Origin: an uncultured Bacteroides sp.
GTDB lineage: Bacteria; Bacteroidota; Bacteroidia; Bacteroidales; Bacteroidaceae
DNA: 64,000 nucleotides
Direction of reading: 5' to 3'
Assembly: GCF_900547205.1 (NCBI RefSeq)
Contig: NZ_URFY01000017.1
Span: forward strand, 11,960 to 75,959
Positions 54,533 through 62,683 of the stretch are shown here, piece after piece. The stretch's first letter is position 1, and every line of letters starts with the position of its first letter. The position numbers and the translations under genes are program-made. The notes under the pieces are model-generated. The model worked only from the letters and a program-made list of their open reading frames with translations. It ran no database searches and was not told the DNA's origin.

Positions 54533-54574
54533 GGCTATGTTTTTAATGTAAATGAGATGCTTATCTAATTTTGG

Positions 54575-54589
54575 GTGTAAAAGTAACAC
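54575..54589. promoter_or_regulatory. Candidate AraR operator, proximal copy
   Basis: GTGTAAAAGTAACAC is a near palindrome (5 of 6 arm pairs) of the same form as the perfect palindrome 24 bases away at 54599-54613. It covers the -7 element of the arabinose operon promoter. Confidence 0.65.
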
Positions 54590-54608
54590 TTTTATTTGGT
54601 GTATCAAA
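54578..54608 (-). promoter_or_regulatory. Promoter of the arabinose operon
   Basis: On the minus strand TTTG (54605-54608) and TACTTTTA (54578-54585) are exactly 19 bases apart. The -7 box departs from TAnnTTTG only at its last base. The start site would be near 54571, about 39 bases before the mutarotase ATG. Both boxes are covered by palindromes. Confidence 0.75.
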
Positions 54609-54613
54609 TACAC
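54599..54613. promoter_or_regulatory. Candidate AraR operator, distal copy
   Basis: GTGTATCAAATACAC is a palindrome with perfect 6-base arms around CAA. It covers the -33 element of the arabinose promoter. With the proximal copy it forms two tandem sites about 24 bases apart. Binding by AraR is inferred from position and symmetry. Confidence 0.7.
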
Positions 54614-54687
54614 TCTTATATGTTGTGCAGCATAAATACAAAAAAACTGCGCCAATTGCTCAATATTTTAGAAGACACTTTCCGACA

Positions 54688-54990
54688 CTGACTGCTCCAT
54701 ACCGCTTTAAAAATCATCCCTGGCGGGCGGGTACTGAGCATTGCGGAGAACGGGGCGCGCACGGGCGAAACAACCGATGAGGGATGGAGAATCGTGCATA
54801 TGAATGGAAATTACTCCTTTTTGAATGATAAGCGACTATTAATGCTGAATCTGGAGAATGAGAAGATTGAGAATCTGATTATCTTTGCAAGACACGATTG
54901 GGAGAATAAAATGGATACGATTCTCTCCACCGGACTCGATTAGCCGGGGACGTTCTATCTGGAAAAAAGGAATCAAATAATCAACTATAA
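54688..54990 (+). pseudogene. Decayed coding fragment upstream of the second GH51 gene
   Basis: An open frame starts after a TGA and runs to TAG at 54941-54943. It has protein-like content (IPGGRVLSIAENGARTGET, then TDEGWRIVHMNGNYSFLNDK) and no ribosome site or good start. The same frame continues after the TAG with PGTFYLEKRNQIINYNF up to the GH51 start. GC is locally higher. It looks like the remains of a longer gene. No family is recognised. A plus-strand TATCTTTG at 54880-54887 may be a -7 box for the GH51 gene, but lacks a -33 partner. Confidence 0.45.
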
Positions 54991-55006
54991 TTTTATATTG
55001 AAAACC

Positions 55007-56992
55007 ATGAGAAGATACACAGAATTATTGGCTGCACTAGCCTTATCTGCCGGCATGGCACTTCATGCGCAAACCAATGAAATGGTGATACAGACAAAGA
55101 AACTGGGCGCAGAAATCCAACCTACCATGTACGGGCTTTTTTTTGAAGACATCAACTATGCTGCCGACGGCGGACTTTATGCCGAGTTGGTAAAGAACCG
55201 TTCATTTGAATTTCCCCAACACCTGATGGGATGGAAAACCTATGGGAAAGTTGCCTTGATGGACGACGGCCCTTTCGAACGCAATCCGCATTATGTGCGT
55301 CTTTCCAATCCGGGACACGGTCATAAGCATACCGGACTGGATAACGAAGGCTTTTTCGGCATCGGAGCTAAGAAAGGAGAGGAATACCGCTTTTCCGTGT
55401 GGGCACGATTGCCGCAAGGAAGTGCGAAAGAAACATTGCGAATCGAACTGGTAGATACCAAATCAATGGGAGAACATCAGGCATTCGCTTCTGCAAATCT
55501 TACTGTCGATTCTAAAGAATGGAAAAAATATCAGGTAGTTCTGAAACCCGGCATCACGAATCCCAAGTCTACCCTTCGCATCTTCCTTACTTCTAAAGGA
55601 ACGGTAGACTTGGAACACGTTTCTCTCTTCCCGGTGGATACATGGAAAGGACATGAAAACGGTCTACGTAAAGACTTAGCGCAAGCATTGGCAGATATTC
55701 ATCCGGGAGTTTTCCGCTTCCCCGGTGGTTGCATTGTAGAAGGAACAGACTTGGAAACCCGCTATGACTGGAAGAAGTCGGTGGGTCCGGTAGAGAATCG
55801 TCCTCTGAACGAGAACCGTTGGCAATATACATTCACTCACCGTTTCTTTCCTGACTATTATCAAAGCTACGGATTGGGATTCTATGAATATTTCCTCTTG
55901 TCGGAAGAGATGGGAGCCGCACCGCTTCCGATTCTGAATTGCGGGCTTTCCTGCCAGTATCAGAATAATGATCCGAAAGCTCACGTAGCAGTTTGCGATT
56001 TGGATAGTTATATTCAGGATGCTCTCGACCTGATTGAATTTGCGAATGGAGCTGAGAACACAACTTGGGGTAAGGTACGCGCCGATATGGGGCATCCTGC
56101 TCCGTTCAATCTGGAGTTTCTGGGAATCGGCAACGAGCAATGGGGTAAGGAATATCCCGAACGTCTGGAGCCGTTTATTAAAGCAATCCGCAAGGCTCAT
56201 CCAGAAATTAAGATTGTCGGCAGTTCCGGTCCGAACTCCGAAGGGGCAGAGTTTGATTACTTATGGCCTGAAATGAAACGATTGAAAGCCGACTTGGTAG
56301 ACGAGCATTTCTATCGTCCTGAAAGCTGGTTCCTGAGTCAGGGAGCTCGCTATGATAACTACGACCGCAAGGGTCCGAAAGTATTTGCCAGTGAATATGC
56401 CTGCCACGGAAGTGGAAAGAAATGGAATCATTTCAACGCTGCTTTGCTCGAAGCTGCATTTATGACCGGACTGGAACGCAATGCCGATATCGTCCACATG
56501 GCTACCTATGCGCCGCTCTTTGCCCATGTGGAAGGATGGCAGTGGCGTCCGGATATGATTTGGTTTGATAACCTGAACTCGGTACGTACCGTAAGCTACT
56601 ATGTACAGCAACTATATGCGCACAATAAAGGTACGAATGTACTCCCGCTCACCATGAACAAGAAGAACGTGACCGGAGCCGAAGGACAGAACGGACTCTT
56701 TGCCAGTGCGGTGTATGATAAAGATAAGAATGAATTGATTGTAAAGGTTGCGAACACTTCGGATACAGTTCAACCCATCTCATTGAACTTTGAAGGTTTG
56801 AAGAAACAAGACGTATTATCGGACGGTCGTTGCATTAAGCTTCGCTCACTTGATCTTGACAGTGATAATACGCTTGAACAACCTTTCGCCATCACTCCGC
56901 AGGAAACTCCTGTATCCATCGAAGGACGTGTATTCACTGCCGACTTGGAGCCAAAAACATTTGCAGTTTATAAGTTTACGAAGAAGCGATAA
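55007..56992 (+). CDS. Alpha-L-arabinofuranosidase, GH51, with CBM4_9-like N-terminal region
   Basis: This 661-residue secreted enzyme (start ATG 55007, signal peptide ending near ALHAQ) has an N-terminal part resembling a carbohydrate-binding module (about residues 60-215, EYRFSVWARLPQGSAKETLR), then the GH51 barrel: GVFRFPGGCIVEG, FLGIGNEQWGKEYPE with the acid/base Glu, and VFASEYACHG with the nucleophile Glu. The C-terminal beta domain ends in TFAVYKFTKKR. It releases alpha-L-arabinofuranose. It is divergent from the arabinose operon and is a different GH51 subtype from the one at 42917-44461. Confidence 0.93.
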   Translation: MRRYTELLAALALSAGMALHAQTNEMVIQTKKLGAEIQPTMYGLFFEDINYAADGGLYAELVKNRSFEFPQHLMGWKTYGKVALMDDGPFERNPHYVRLSNPGHGHKHTGLDNEGFFGIGAKKGEEYRFSVWARLPQGSAKETLRIELVDTKSMGEHQAFASANLTVDSKEWKKYQVVLKPGITNPKSTLRIFLTSKGTVDLEHVSLFPVDTWKGHENGLRKDLAQALADIHPGVFRFPGGCIVEGTDLETRYDWKKSVGPVENRPLNENRWQYTFTHRFFPDYYQSYGLGFYEYFLLSEEMGAAPLPILNCGLSCQYQNNDPKAHVAVCDLDSYIQDALDLIEFANGAENTTWGKVRADMGHPAPFNLEFLGIGNEQWGKEYPERLEPFIKAIRKAHPEIKIVGSSGPNSEGAEFDYLWPEMKRLKADLVDEHFYRPESWFLSQGARYDNYDRKGPKVFASEYACHGSGKKWNHFNAALLEAAFMTGLERNADIVHMATYAPLFAHVEGWQWRPDMIWFDNLNSVRTVSYYVQQLYAHNKGTNVLPLTMNKKNVTGAEGQNGLFASAVYDKDKNELIVKVANTSDTVQPISLNFEGLKKQDVLSDGRCIKLRSLDLDSDNTLEQPFAITPQETPVSIEGRVFTADLEPKTFAVYKFTKKR

Positions 56993-57036
56993 AATAGGGT
57001 TAGTTCGTTAATAGGTTTGTTAATTTTGCAAGAAGA

Positions 57037-57071
57037 AAGGGCGGTTTCCATTCCGGAAGCCGCCCTTCTTT
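57037..57071. terminator. Bidirectional terminator between GH51 and galK
   Basis: AAGGGCGG (57037-57044) pairs with CCGCCCTT (57060-57067), with TTCC/GGAA extending the stem, and is followed by TCTTTAGTT on the plus strand. On the minus strand the stem is followed by TTCTTCTTG. It separates the two convergent genes. Confidence 0.85.
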
Positions 57072-57094
57072 AGTTATTCAAAACAATGAATTTC

Positions 57095-58249
57095 TTATTC
57101 AATTCTGCGAGAACCGTCACCGATTACTACATCGTAAACTTTCGGGTTTCTGCCGAATTTAGCTTTAAACTCTTCTTTTGTCTTTTCGATGAAGTTGTCA
57201 TACAGCTCTTCTTTCACAAGATTGATGGTACAACCACCGAAACCGCCACCCATTACGCGTGAACCGGTAACACCGTATTTCTTAGCGCAATCGTTCAGGA
57301 AGTCGAGTTCTTCGCAGCTTACTTCGTACAACTTGCTCATACCATGATGTGTCTCGTACATCTTCTGACCTACTGTTTCGTAATCGTCTTTTTCCAAAGC
57401 CTCGCAAACGTCAAGCACGCGTTGGATTTCTTCGATAACGTATTCAGCACGCATATAGTCTTCGTCGCTGATATTAGCTTTTGCTTCCTTCAACATATCC
57501 ATTGTGCAGTCACGCAGAAATTCTACGTGCGGATGATTCTTCTGGATAGCAGCCACAGCAGCTTCGCAACTCTGGCGACGCTTGTTGTAAGCAGAAGAAG
57601 CCAATTCGTGTTTCACAACCGAATCAAGCAATACCAGACGGTATCCTTCCGGATGGAATGGGAAATATTGATATTCCAATGAACGGCAATCCAGACGAAT
57701 CAAGCTGCCTGCTTTTCCGAATACGGAAGCAAACTGGTCCATAATACCGCAGTTCACACCGCAGTAGTTATGTTCTGTAGCCTGACCAACCTTAGCCAAT
57801 TCAAACTTGTCAATCTTACCTTCGCCAAACAATTCGTTGATAGCAAAAGCATATGTACTTTCCAAAGCAGCCGATGAAGACATACCGGCACCCAGAGGCA
57901 CATCGCCTGAGAAAGCAGTATTGAATCCCTTCACGTCAACGCCACGCTTAATCATTTCGCGGCATACACCGAAAATATATCTTGCCCAGCTAGCGCGTGG
58001 AGCATCTTCTTCGTTCAAACCAAATTCTACATAGTCTTTCAGGTCGATTGAATAAGCTCTAACCTTGTCGGTACCGTTTGGTTTGATTTCGGCAAGCATA
58101 CCTTTGTCCACAGCTCCCGGGAATACAAATCCTCCGTTGTAGTCAGTATGTTCTCCAATCAGGTTGATACGGCCCGGAGAAGCATATATAAATCCTGTTG
58201 TACCGTCAAAATGCTTAATGAAGCGACTTCTTACGTGTTCTATATCCAT
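57095..58249 (-). CDS. galK: Galactokinase
   Basis: This 384-residue GHMP kinase has the galactokinase signature GRINLIGEHTDYNGGFVFPG (about residues 25-44), the ATP loop VPLGAGMSSSAALE (about 117-130) and the C-terminal GSRVMGGGFGGCTINLV (about 331-347). It phosphorylates alpha-D-galactose at C1 in the Leloir pathway. It is the last gene of a three-gene minus-strand operon with the transporter and the mutarotase that supplies the alpha anomer. Confidence 0.96.
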   Translation of the reverse strand: MDIEHVRSRFIKHFDGTTGFIYASPGRINLIGEHTDYNGGFVFPGAVDKGMLAEIKPNGTDKVRAYSIDLKDYVEFGLNEEDAPRASWARYIFGVCREMIKRGVDVKGFNTAFSGDVPLGAGMSSSAALESTYAFAINELFGEGKIDKFELAKVGQATEHNYCGVNCGIMDQFASVFGKAGSLIRLDCRSLEYQYFPFHPEGYRLVLLDSVVKHELASSAYNKRRQSCEAAVAAIQKNHPHVEFLRDCTMDMLKEAKANISDEDYMRAEYVIEEIQRVLDVCEALEKDDYETVGQKMYETHHGMSKLYEVSCEELDFLNDCAKKYGVTGSRVMGGGFGGCTINLVKEELYDNFIEKTKEEFKAKFGRNPKVYDVVIGDGSRRIE

Positions 58250-58292
58250 GATAATTATATTTTAAAGGTGAATAAATTAATTCAGATTTTTA

Positions 58293-59633
58293 TTATTCCA
58301 CTGGGATATCCTTATTGACATTCTTGCAACCTACCAATCCGTAGAACAACATATATACCAATGCAGCGATAATCAGCCAGTAGCTAGCCATGTATCCGGC
58401 AGCGTCAGAGATAGACTGTTGGATCAGCGGCAATACGCCACCACCTACTACCATCATCATAAAGATACCGGAAGCTTGTGCTGTATATTTTCCTAAGCCT
58501 TCAACAGCAAGGTTGAAGATACCACCCCACATTACAGAAGTACAAAGACCGCAAAGCACGAGGAACAAGGCACTGATAGGCACCTGAGCCATCATGAAAC
58601 CTTCGCCTACCGAGTAACCCGGCATAGAGATTGTTACATCTTTCGGAGTGAAAATAGCGATTAATACGAATACGATAGCAGTAGCCGATACGACGATCAA
58701 CTGCGTACGGCTTGAAACCTTACCGCTGATAGCACTACTTGCAGTACGACCCACAAGCATCAGCAACCAGTAGATAGCAGCAATTGCACCACCGATAGCG
58801 GCACCGTTGGTCAAGATACCTGCACCTTTGTCAGAAGGGTCGGCAAGGTAGAAGTTCAACGTACCCGGGATACCGATTTCGATACCCACATAAATAAAGA
58901 TACCGATAACACCCAATACAGTGTGACGGAAGCTCCAAGGACTGTGAGTGAACTTTTCTTTCACTGCTCCAGCCTTCTGCAGATGAGGCTCGGGGATTGA
59001 AACGAATGAAATAATGATGAACGCAGCTACGAATACACCCATTGCAACGAAGAGCAGGGGAGCCACGTCGGACATGGCAGTTTTGTCGGTCACCGTACCA
59101 ATCAAAGCACCCACGAAGAGCGGAGTCAGCGTACCTGACAGAGAGTTCAAAGCACCACCAGTCTGGATTAATTGGTTACCCTTGTTACCGCCACCTCCAA
59201 GAAGGTTCAACATCGGGTTTACTACAGTGTTGAGCATACATACGCAGAAACCGCAGATGAATGCACCGAGCAGATAGATGACAAAGTTTAATTTGATGGC
59301 ATATTCTCCGAATGCGAAAACATCGGTACCTGCACCGAATACGCTGGAAAGATACTGGATGAACAATCCGATGACACCTACTGCCATTGCGATAAGAGCT
59401 GTCTTCTTATAGCCAATCTTGACAAGCATATTACCTGCCGGAATACCCATAAACAGATAGGCGAGGAAGTTCATCATATTTCCCATCATACCTAATGTGC
59501 TCGAACCTGCGTATTCATTTTTCCAGATTGTACCGAAAGGTGCAGCGAGGTTGGTCACGAAAGAAATCATCGCAAATAAGAAGAACATCGTAATAATCGC
59601 GATGAGATTACCGTTCTTTTTTCCTTGATTCAT
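58293..59633 (-). CDS. MFS sugar transporter (FucP/GluP family), glucose/galactose
   Basis: This 446-residue inner-membrane protein has twelve hydrophobic segments and the FucP-family features NMMNFLAYLFMGIPAGNML, KIGYKKTALIAMAVG, NTVVNPMLNLLGG and GGALNSLSGTLTPLFVGALI. Members import glucose, galactose or fucose by proton symport. Its place between galK and galM makes galactose/glucose the likely substrate. Confidence 0.92.
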   Translation of the reverse strand: MNQGKKNGNLIAIITMFFLFAMISFVTNLAAPFGTIWKNEYAGSSTLGMMGNMMNFLAYLFMGIPAGNMLVKIGYKKTALIAMAVGVIGLFIQYLSSVFGAGTDVFAFGEYAIKLNFVIYLLGAFICGFCVCMLNTVVNPMLNLLGGGGNKGNQLIQTGGALNSLSGTLTPLFVGALIGTVTDKTAMSDVAPLLFVAMGVFVAAFIIISFVSIPEPHLQKAGAVKEKFTHSPWSFRHTVLGVIGIFIYVGIEIGIPGTLNFYLADPSDKGAGILTNGAAIGGAIAAIYWLLMLVGRTASSAISGKVSSRTQLIVVSATAIVFVLIAIFTPKDVTISMPGYSVGEGFMMAQVPISALFLVLCGLCTSVMWGGIFNLAVEGLGKYTAQASGIFMMMVVGGGVLPLIQQSISDAAGYMASYWLIIAALVYMLFYGLVGCKNVNKDIPVE

Positions 59634-59685
59634 GGTTGTAATAAAAATGTTAGTTTATAAAATTAGGTTAGTTGTTTTCTACATT

Positions 59686-60783
59686 TTATTTCTCTACACC
59701 GAATTTGTAAATCGTTACCTGCTGGTATTCGTCGCCCGGCAATAACGTAGCCGAGGGGAAATGAGGTTTGTTCGGAGTATCGGGGAAACACTGTGCTTCG
59801 AAGCAGATAGCGCTTCTTGCAGGGAATGTTGCGCCATGAGCACCTTCAAATCCGTTCAGCCAGTTGCCGGTATAAAGCTGTACTCCCGCTTCGGTGGTAT
59901 ACACTTCCATCGTACGGCCGCTGTTCGGTTCAAAGCAAGTGGCAGCCAGATCCAGTGAACCCGATTCAATCTTGTTCAGTACATAACAATGGTCATATCC
60001 TGCACCATATATTAGTTGCTGGAATTTGTCGTTGATACGTTCACCTACAGTGTGCGGAGTGCTGAAGTCCATCGGCGTGCCTTCCACTTTGGCAACTTCG
60101 CCCGTCGGGATAGAAACTTCATCAATAGGAGTATAGAAATTGGCGTTGATAGTAACGATATTGTTTTCGATGGTGGGAGTAGGATTGCTGATACCTGCCA
60201 GATTGAAGAAACCGTGGTTGGTCAGGTTGACAACAGTAGCTTTGTCGGTTGTTGCACGGTATTCAATCACCAGTGCGTTTTCGTCATCTTCCAGACGATA
60301 GACCATTTCTACTTCCAGATTGCCGGGGAAGCCTTCTTCACCGTCAGCAGAAACATAATTGAATTGGATAACGTTTTCCGCCAGTTGTTCGGCATCCCAT
60401 ACACGGGCGTGGAATCCGGTAGGACCTCCATGCAGGGAGTTGGGACCGTTGTTGATGGTGAGTTCGTGCTCTTCACCGTACAAAGTGAATTTTCCTTTGG
60501 CGATACGGTTGCCATAGCGTCCGATGGTCGTGCTCAGGAAAGGTTCCGGGCTGTTAATCACATGGTCGATGCTGTCGTGTCCGAGAATCACGTTGGCATA
60601 CTTACCGTCTTTATCCGGTACCATAATAGATAGAATGGCGCACCCGTAATTGGTTACGGCTACTTCCATTCCCTTTTTGTTTTTGAGGATAAATAAGTCT
60701 GTTTTCTTATCGTTTATATCCTTTTGAAAATCTCCCCGGCTGAGCCCTGAAAGATTTCCCTCTGTTGGGAATGTGTTATTCAT
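59686..60783 (-). CDS. galM: Aldose 1-epimerase (galactose mutarotase)
   Basis: This 365-residue enzyme has the GalM residues: VAVTNYGCAILSIMVPDKDG, GRYGNRIAKGKF, NSLHGGPTGFHARVW, NLTNHGFFNLAG (catalytic His) and AICFEAQCFPDTPN (catalytic Glu near the C-terminus). Unlike the arabinose-operon copy it has no signal peptide, so it works in the cytoplasm. The start is the ATG at 60783; the longer TTG start at 60810 is less likely. It is the first gene of the galM-transporter-galK operon. The 164-base gap to manA holds both divergent promoters; only a plus-strand TATGTTTG at 60881-60888 fits the -7 consensus. Confidence 0.93.
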   Translation of the reverse strand: MNNTFPTEGNLSGLSRGDFQKDINDKKTDLFILKNKKGMEVAVTNYGCAILSIMVPDKDGKYANVILGHDSIDHVINSPEPFLSTTIGRYGNRIAKGKFTLYGEEHELTINNGPNSLHGGPTGFHARVWDAEQLAENVIQFNYVSADGEEGFPGNLEVEMVYRLEDDENALVIEYRATTDKATVVNLTNHGFFNLAGISNPTPTIENNIVTINANFYTPIDEVSIPTGEVAKVEGTPMDFSTPHTVGERINDKFQQLIYGAGYDHCYVLNKIESGSLDLAATCFEPNSGRTMEVYTTEAGVQLYTGNWLNGFEGAHGATFPARSAICFEAQCFPDTPNKPHFPSATLLPGDEYQQVTIYKFGVEK

Positions 60784-60947
60784 GCTGGTATTATTAAAAT
60801 TTTCCTGCAAATAAAGGCAAATTCTTTCTGACTCACAAATATTCCGATTAAATATAGTATAAAAATCGAACTATTTTTTGTATGTTTGCTGCCGGATTAT
60901 AACAATCCAGGCGAATTTAATCTAAGTTTATAACAAGAAAAACTAAA

Positions 60948-61919
60948 ATGTATCCATTAAAATTCGAACCGATTCTGAAGCAGACGCTTTGGGGGGGAGA
61001 CAAAATTATTCCGTTCAAGCATCTGGATGCTGACATGAAAGGAGTAGGAGAGAGCTGGGAGATTTCCGGTGTTGAAGACAACGAGTCCGTTGTGGCAAAT
61101 GGTCCGGATAAGGGTTTAACCTTGGCTGATATGGTAAGGAAGTATCGCGAGGAACTGGTAGGTGAAGCGAACTATGCCCGCTTCGGCAATAAGTTTCCGT
61201 TGCTTATCAAGTTTATCGACGCCAAGCAGGATTTATCCATTCAGGTGCATCCGGCAGACGACCTAGCTAAGAAACGCCACAATTCGATGGGAAAAACCGA
61301 GATGTGGTATGTGGTAGATGCCGACAAAGGAGCTAAATTGCGTTCAGGATTCTCTGAACAAATCACTCCCAAAGAATATAAGGAACGCGTACTGAACAAT
61401 ACAATTACCGACGTATTGCAGGAATACGAAGTTCGTCCGGGAGATGTGTTCTTCCTGCCTGCCGGACGTGTGCACAGTATTGGTGCCGGTTCGTTCATTG
61501 CCGAAATTCAGCAGACTTCCGATATCACCTATCGTATCTACGACTTCAACCGCAAGGATGACAAAGGTAATACCCGCGAACTTCATACCGACTTGGCGCG
61601 CGAAGCCATCAACTATGAAGTGCTGGACGATTATCGTACGAAATACGAAGCAGTGAAAGATGAACCTGTAGAATTGGTTGCCTGCCCTTATTTCACGACT
61701 TCCCTGTATGACATGGCCGAAGAAATCAGTTGCGACTACTCGGAACTCGATTCATTCGTAATCTTTATCTGCATGGAAGGCTCCTGCAAGATGAGAGACG
61801 ACGAAGGTCATGAACTGACTGTGAATGCCGGCGAGTCTATTTTGCTCCCCGCCACTACCCAGGAGGTCACCATCACTCCCGAAGGAGGTAGCGTGAAACT
61901 GCTGGAGACTTACGTTTAA
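60948..61919 (+). CDS. manA: Mannose-6-phosphate isomerase, class I
   Basis: This 323-residue cupin enzyme matches bacterial ManA: PILKQTLWGGDKI near the N-terminus, GESWEISGVEDNESVVANG, FPLLIKFIDAKQDLSIQVHP with the zinc ligands, KTEMWYVVDADKGA, and LPAGRVHSIGAGSFIAEIQQ with the late zinc His. It interconverts mannose-6-phosphate and fructose-6-phosphate, feeding both mannose breakdown and GDP-mannose for capsule sugars. It is divergent from galM and ends before a strong terminator. Confidence 0.95.
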   Translation: MYPLKFEPILKQTLWGGDKIIPFKHLDADMKGVGESWEISGVEDNESVVANGPDKGLTLADMVRKYREELVGEANYARFGNKFPLLIKFIDAKQDLSIQVHPADDLAKKRHNSMGKTEMWYVVDADKGAKLRSGFSEQITPKEYKERVLNNTITDVLQEYEVRPGDVFFLPAGRVHSIGAGSFIAEIQQTSDITYRIYDFNRKDDKGNTRELHTDLAREAINYEVLDDYRTKYEAVKDEPVELVACPYFTTSLYDMAEEISCDYSELDSFVIFICMEGSCKMRDDEGHELTVNAGESILLPATTQEVTITPEGGSVKLLETYV

Positions 61920-61942
61920 TGAAATAATCTTCTTTACGAGGG

Positions 61943-61980
61943 TGCGCCGAAAACAGACTTTCGGCGCATCTTTCTGTTTT
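61943..61980 (+). terminator. Rho-independent terminator of manA
   Basis: TGCGCCGAAA (61943-61952) pairs perfectly with TTTCGGCGCA (61959-61968) across a 6-base loop, followed by TCTTTCTGTTTTT. Confidence 0.92.
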
Positions 61981-62017
61981 TAGAATATGGCTGTTTTCCT
62001 TGTTTTCCTCATCCCTC

Positions 62018-62077
62018 GCTGAATTCAAGTTATCACTCAACTGTCGCATTTATAACTTGAATTCAGCATTTTTTTCA
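62018..62077 (+). terminator. Second strong terminator-like hairpin downstream of manA
   Basis: GCTGAATTCAAGTTAT (62018-62033) and ATAACTTGAATTCAGC (62052-62067) form a perfect 16-base stem with an 18-base loop, followed by ATTTTTTT. It lies 50 bases after the manA terminator and gives double insulation of the recombinase/CPS region. No gene lies between the two. Confidence 0.8.
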
Positions 62078-62083
62078 ATTTTG

Positions 62084-62246
62084 TTCTCATGTTCTCATGA
62101 TTTTTAGCTAATCATTTGGTAGTTAGTGGTATGCATTATGAGAACAAAAATATAAACAGGGCATTTCTCATAGTATTTAAGGTCTCTTAACTTGAAAAGG
62201 GCGATATTGCCCTACTTTTTGGGGTATTTCTCATAGTTGTTCTCAT
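62084..62246. repeat. Cluster of six TTCTCAT motifs
   Basis: TTCTCAT occurs at 62084-62090, 62092-62098, 62165-62171, 62228-62234 and 62240-62246, and inverted as ATGAGAA at 62138-62144. Two copies lie in a longer imperfect direct repeat (GGGCATTTCTCATAG and GGGGTATTTCTCATAG). A weak hairpin AGGGC/GCCCT with T5 sits at 62198-62220. No ORF is seen in 61920-62683. Confidence 0.55.
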
Positions 62247-62329
62247 ACCCTCTCTTTGATTGCGTATCAGAAAGCCTATCCCAGCATTTTATAAAGCAGA
62301 TATACGTGTGTCATCTTACTGATATAGCA

Positions 62330-62419
62330 TTCGTTCCACTCCAGTAGAAAGGTCTTTCCACTGGAGTAGTGAGTACTGAGCACTAGAGTGCAAAGGCCTG
62401 TGCACTCCAGTGGAACGAA
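62330..62419. repeat. Complex palindrome with nested hairpins
   Basis: TTCGTTCCACT (62330-62340) pairs with AGTGGAACGAA (62409-62419). Inside are two further stems: ACTCCAGT/ACTGGAGT (62338-62345, 62360-62367) and AGTGCA/TGCACT (62387-62392, 62401-62406). The arrangement can fold as a branched structure or cruciform. There is no T run. Function unknown. Confidence 0.6.
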
Positions 62420-62683
62420 CCGGATGGTTGCTTAATAACACTATAATACAGCTTATAAAACATTGAAACATAGGGATATTTACATCCAGATAAGCTATAC
62501 ATCACATCAAAGATATTAATTATGTAGATGGAAGGGATGTTTAGTGTACATCTCATATTCAGTAGTTGTATATTTGTTAATAAATTATAAATAGAAGCTT
62601 TAATCGGATGAGAGATCTCTGAACCTGCGAAAAGATTCGTTTTTTTGTCGCTTGTCAAATGGTATAATAAAAACTATTTCGTT

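Noticed and set aside
54533..54655. Longer N-terminus for the arabinose-operon mutarotase
   Set aside because: It crosses the promoter and both palindromic operators and would hide the lipoprotein signal.
60016..60633. 205-residue plus-strand ORF opposite galM
   Set aside because: Shadow of the clear galM gene; no ribosome site or neighbour on that strand.
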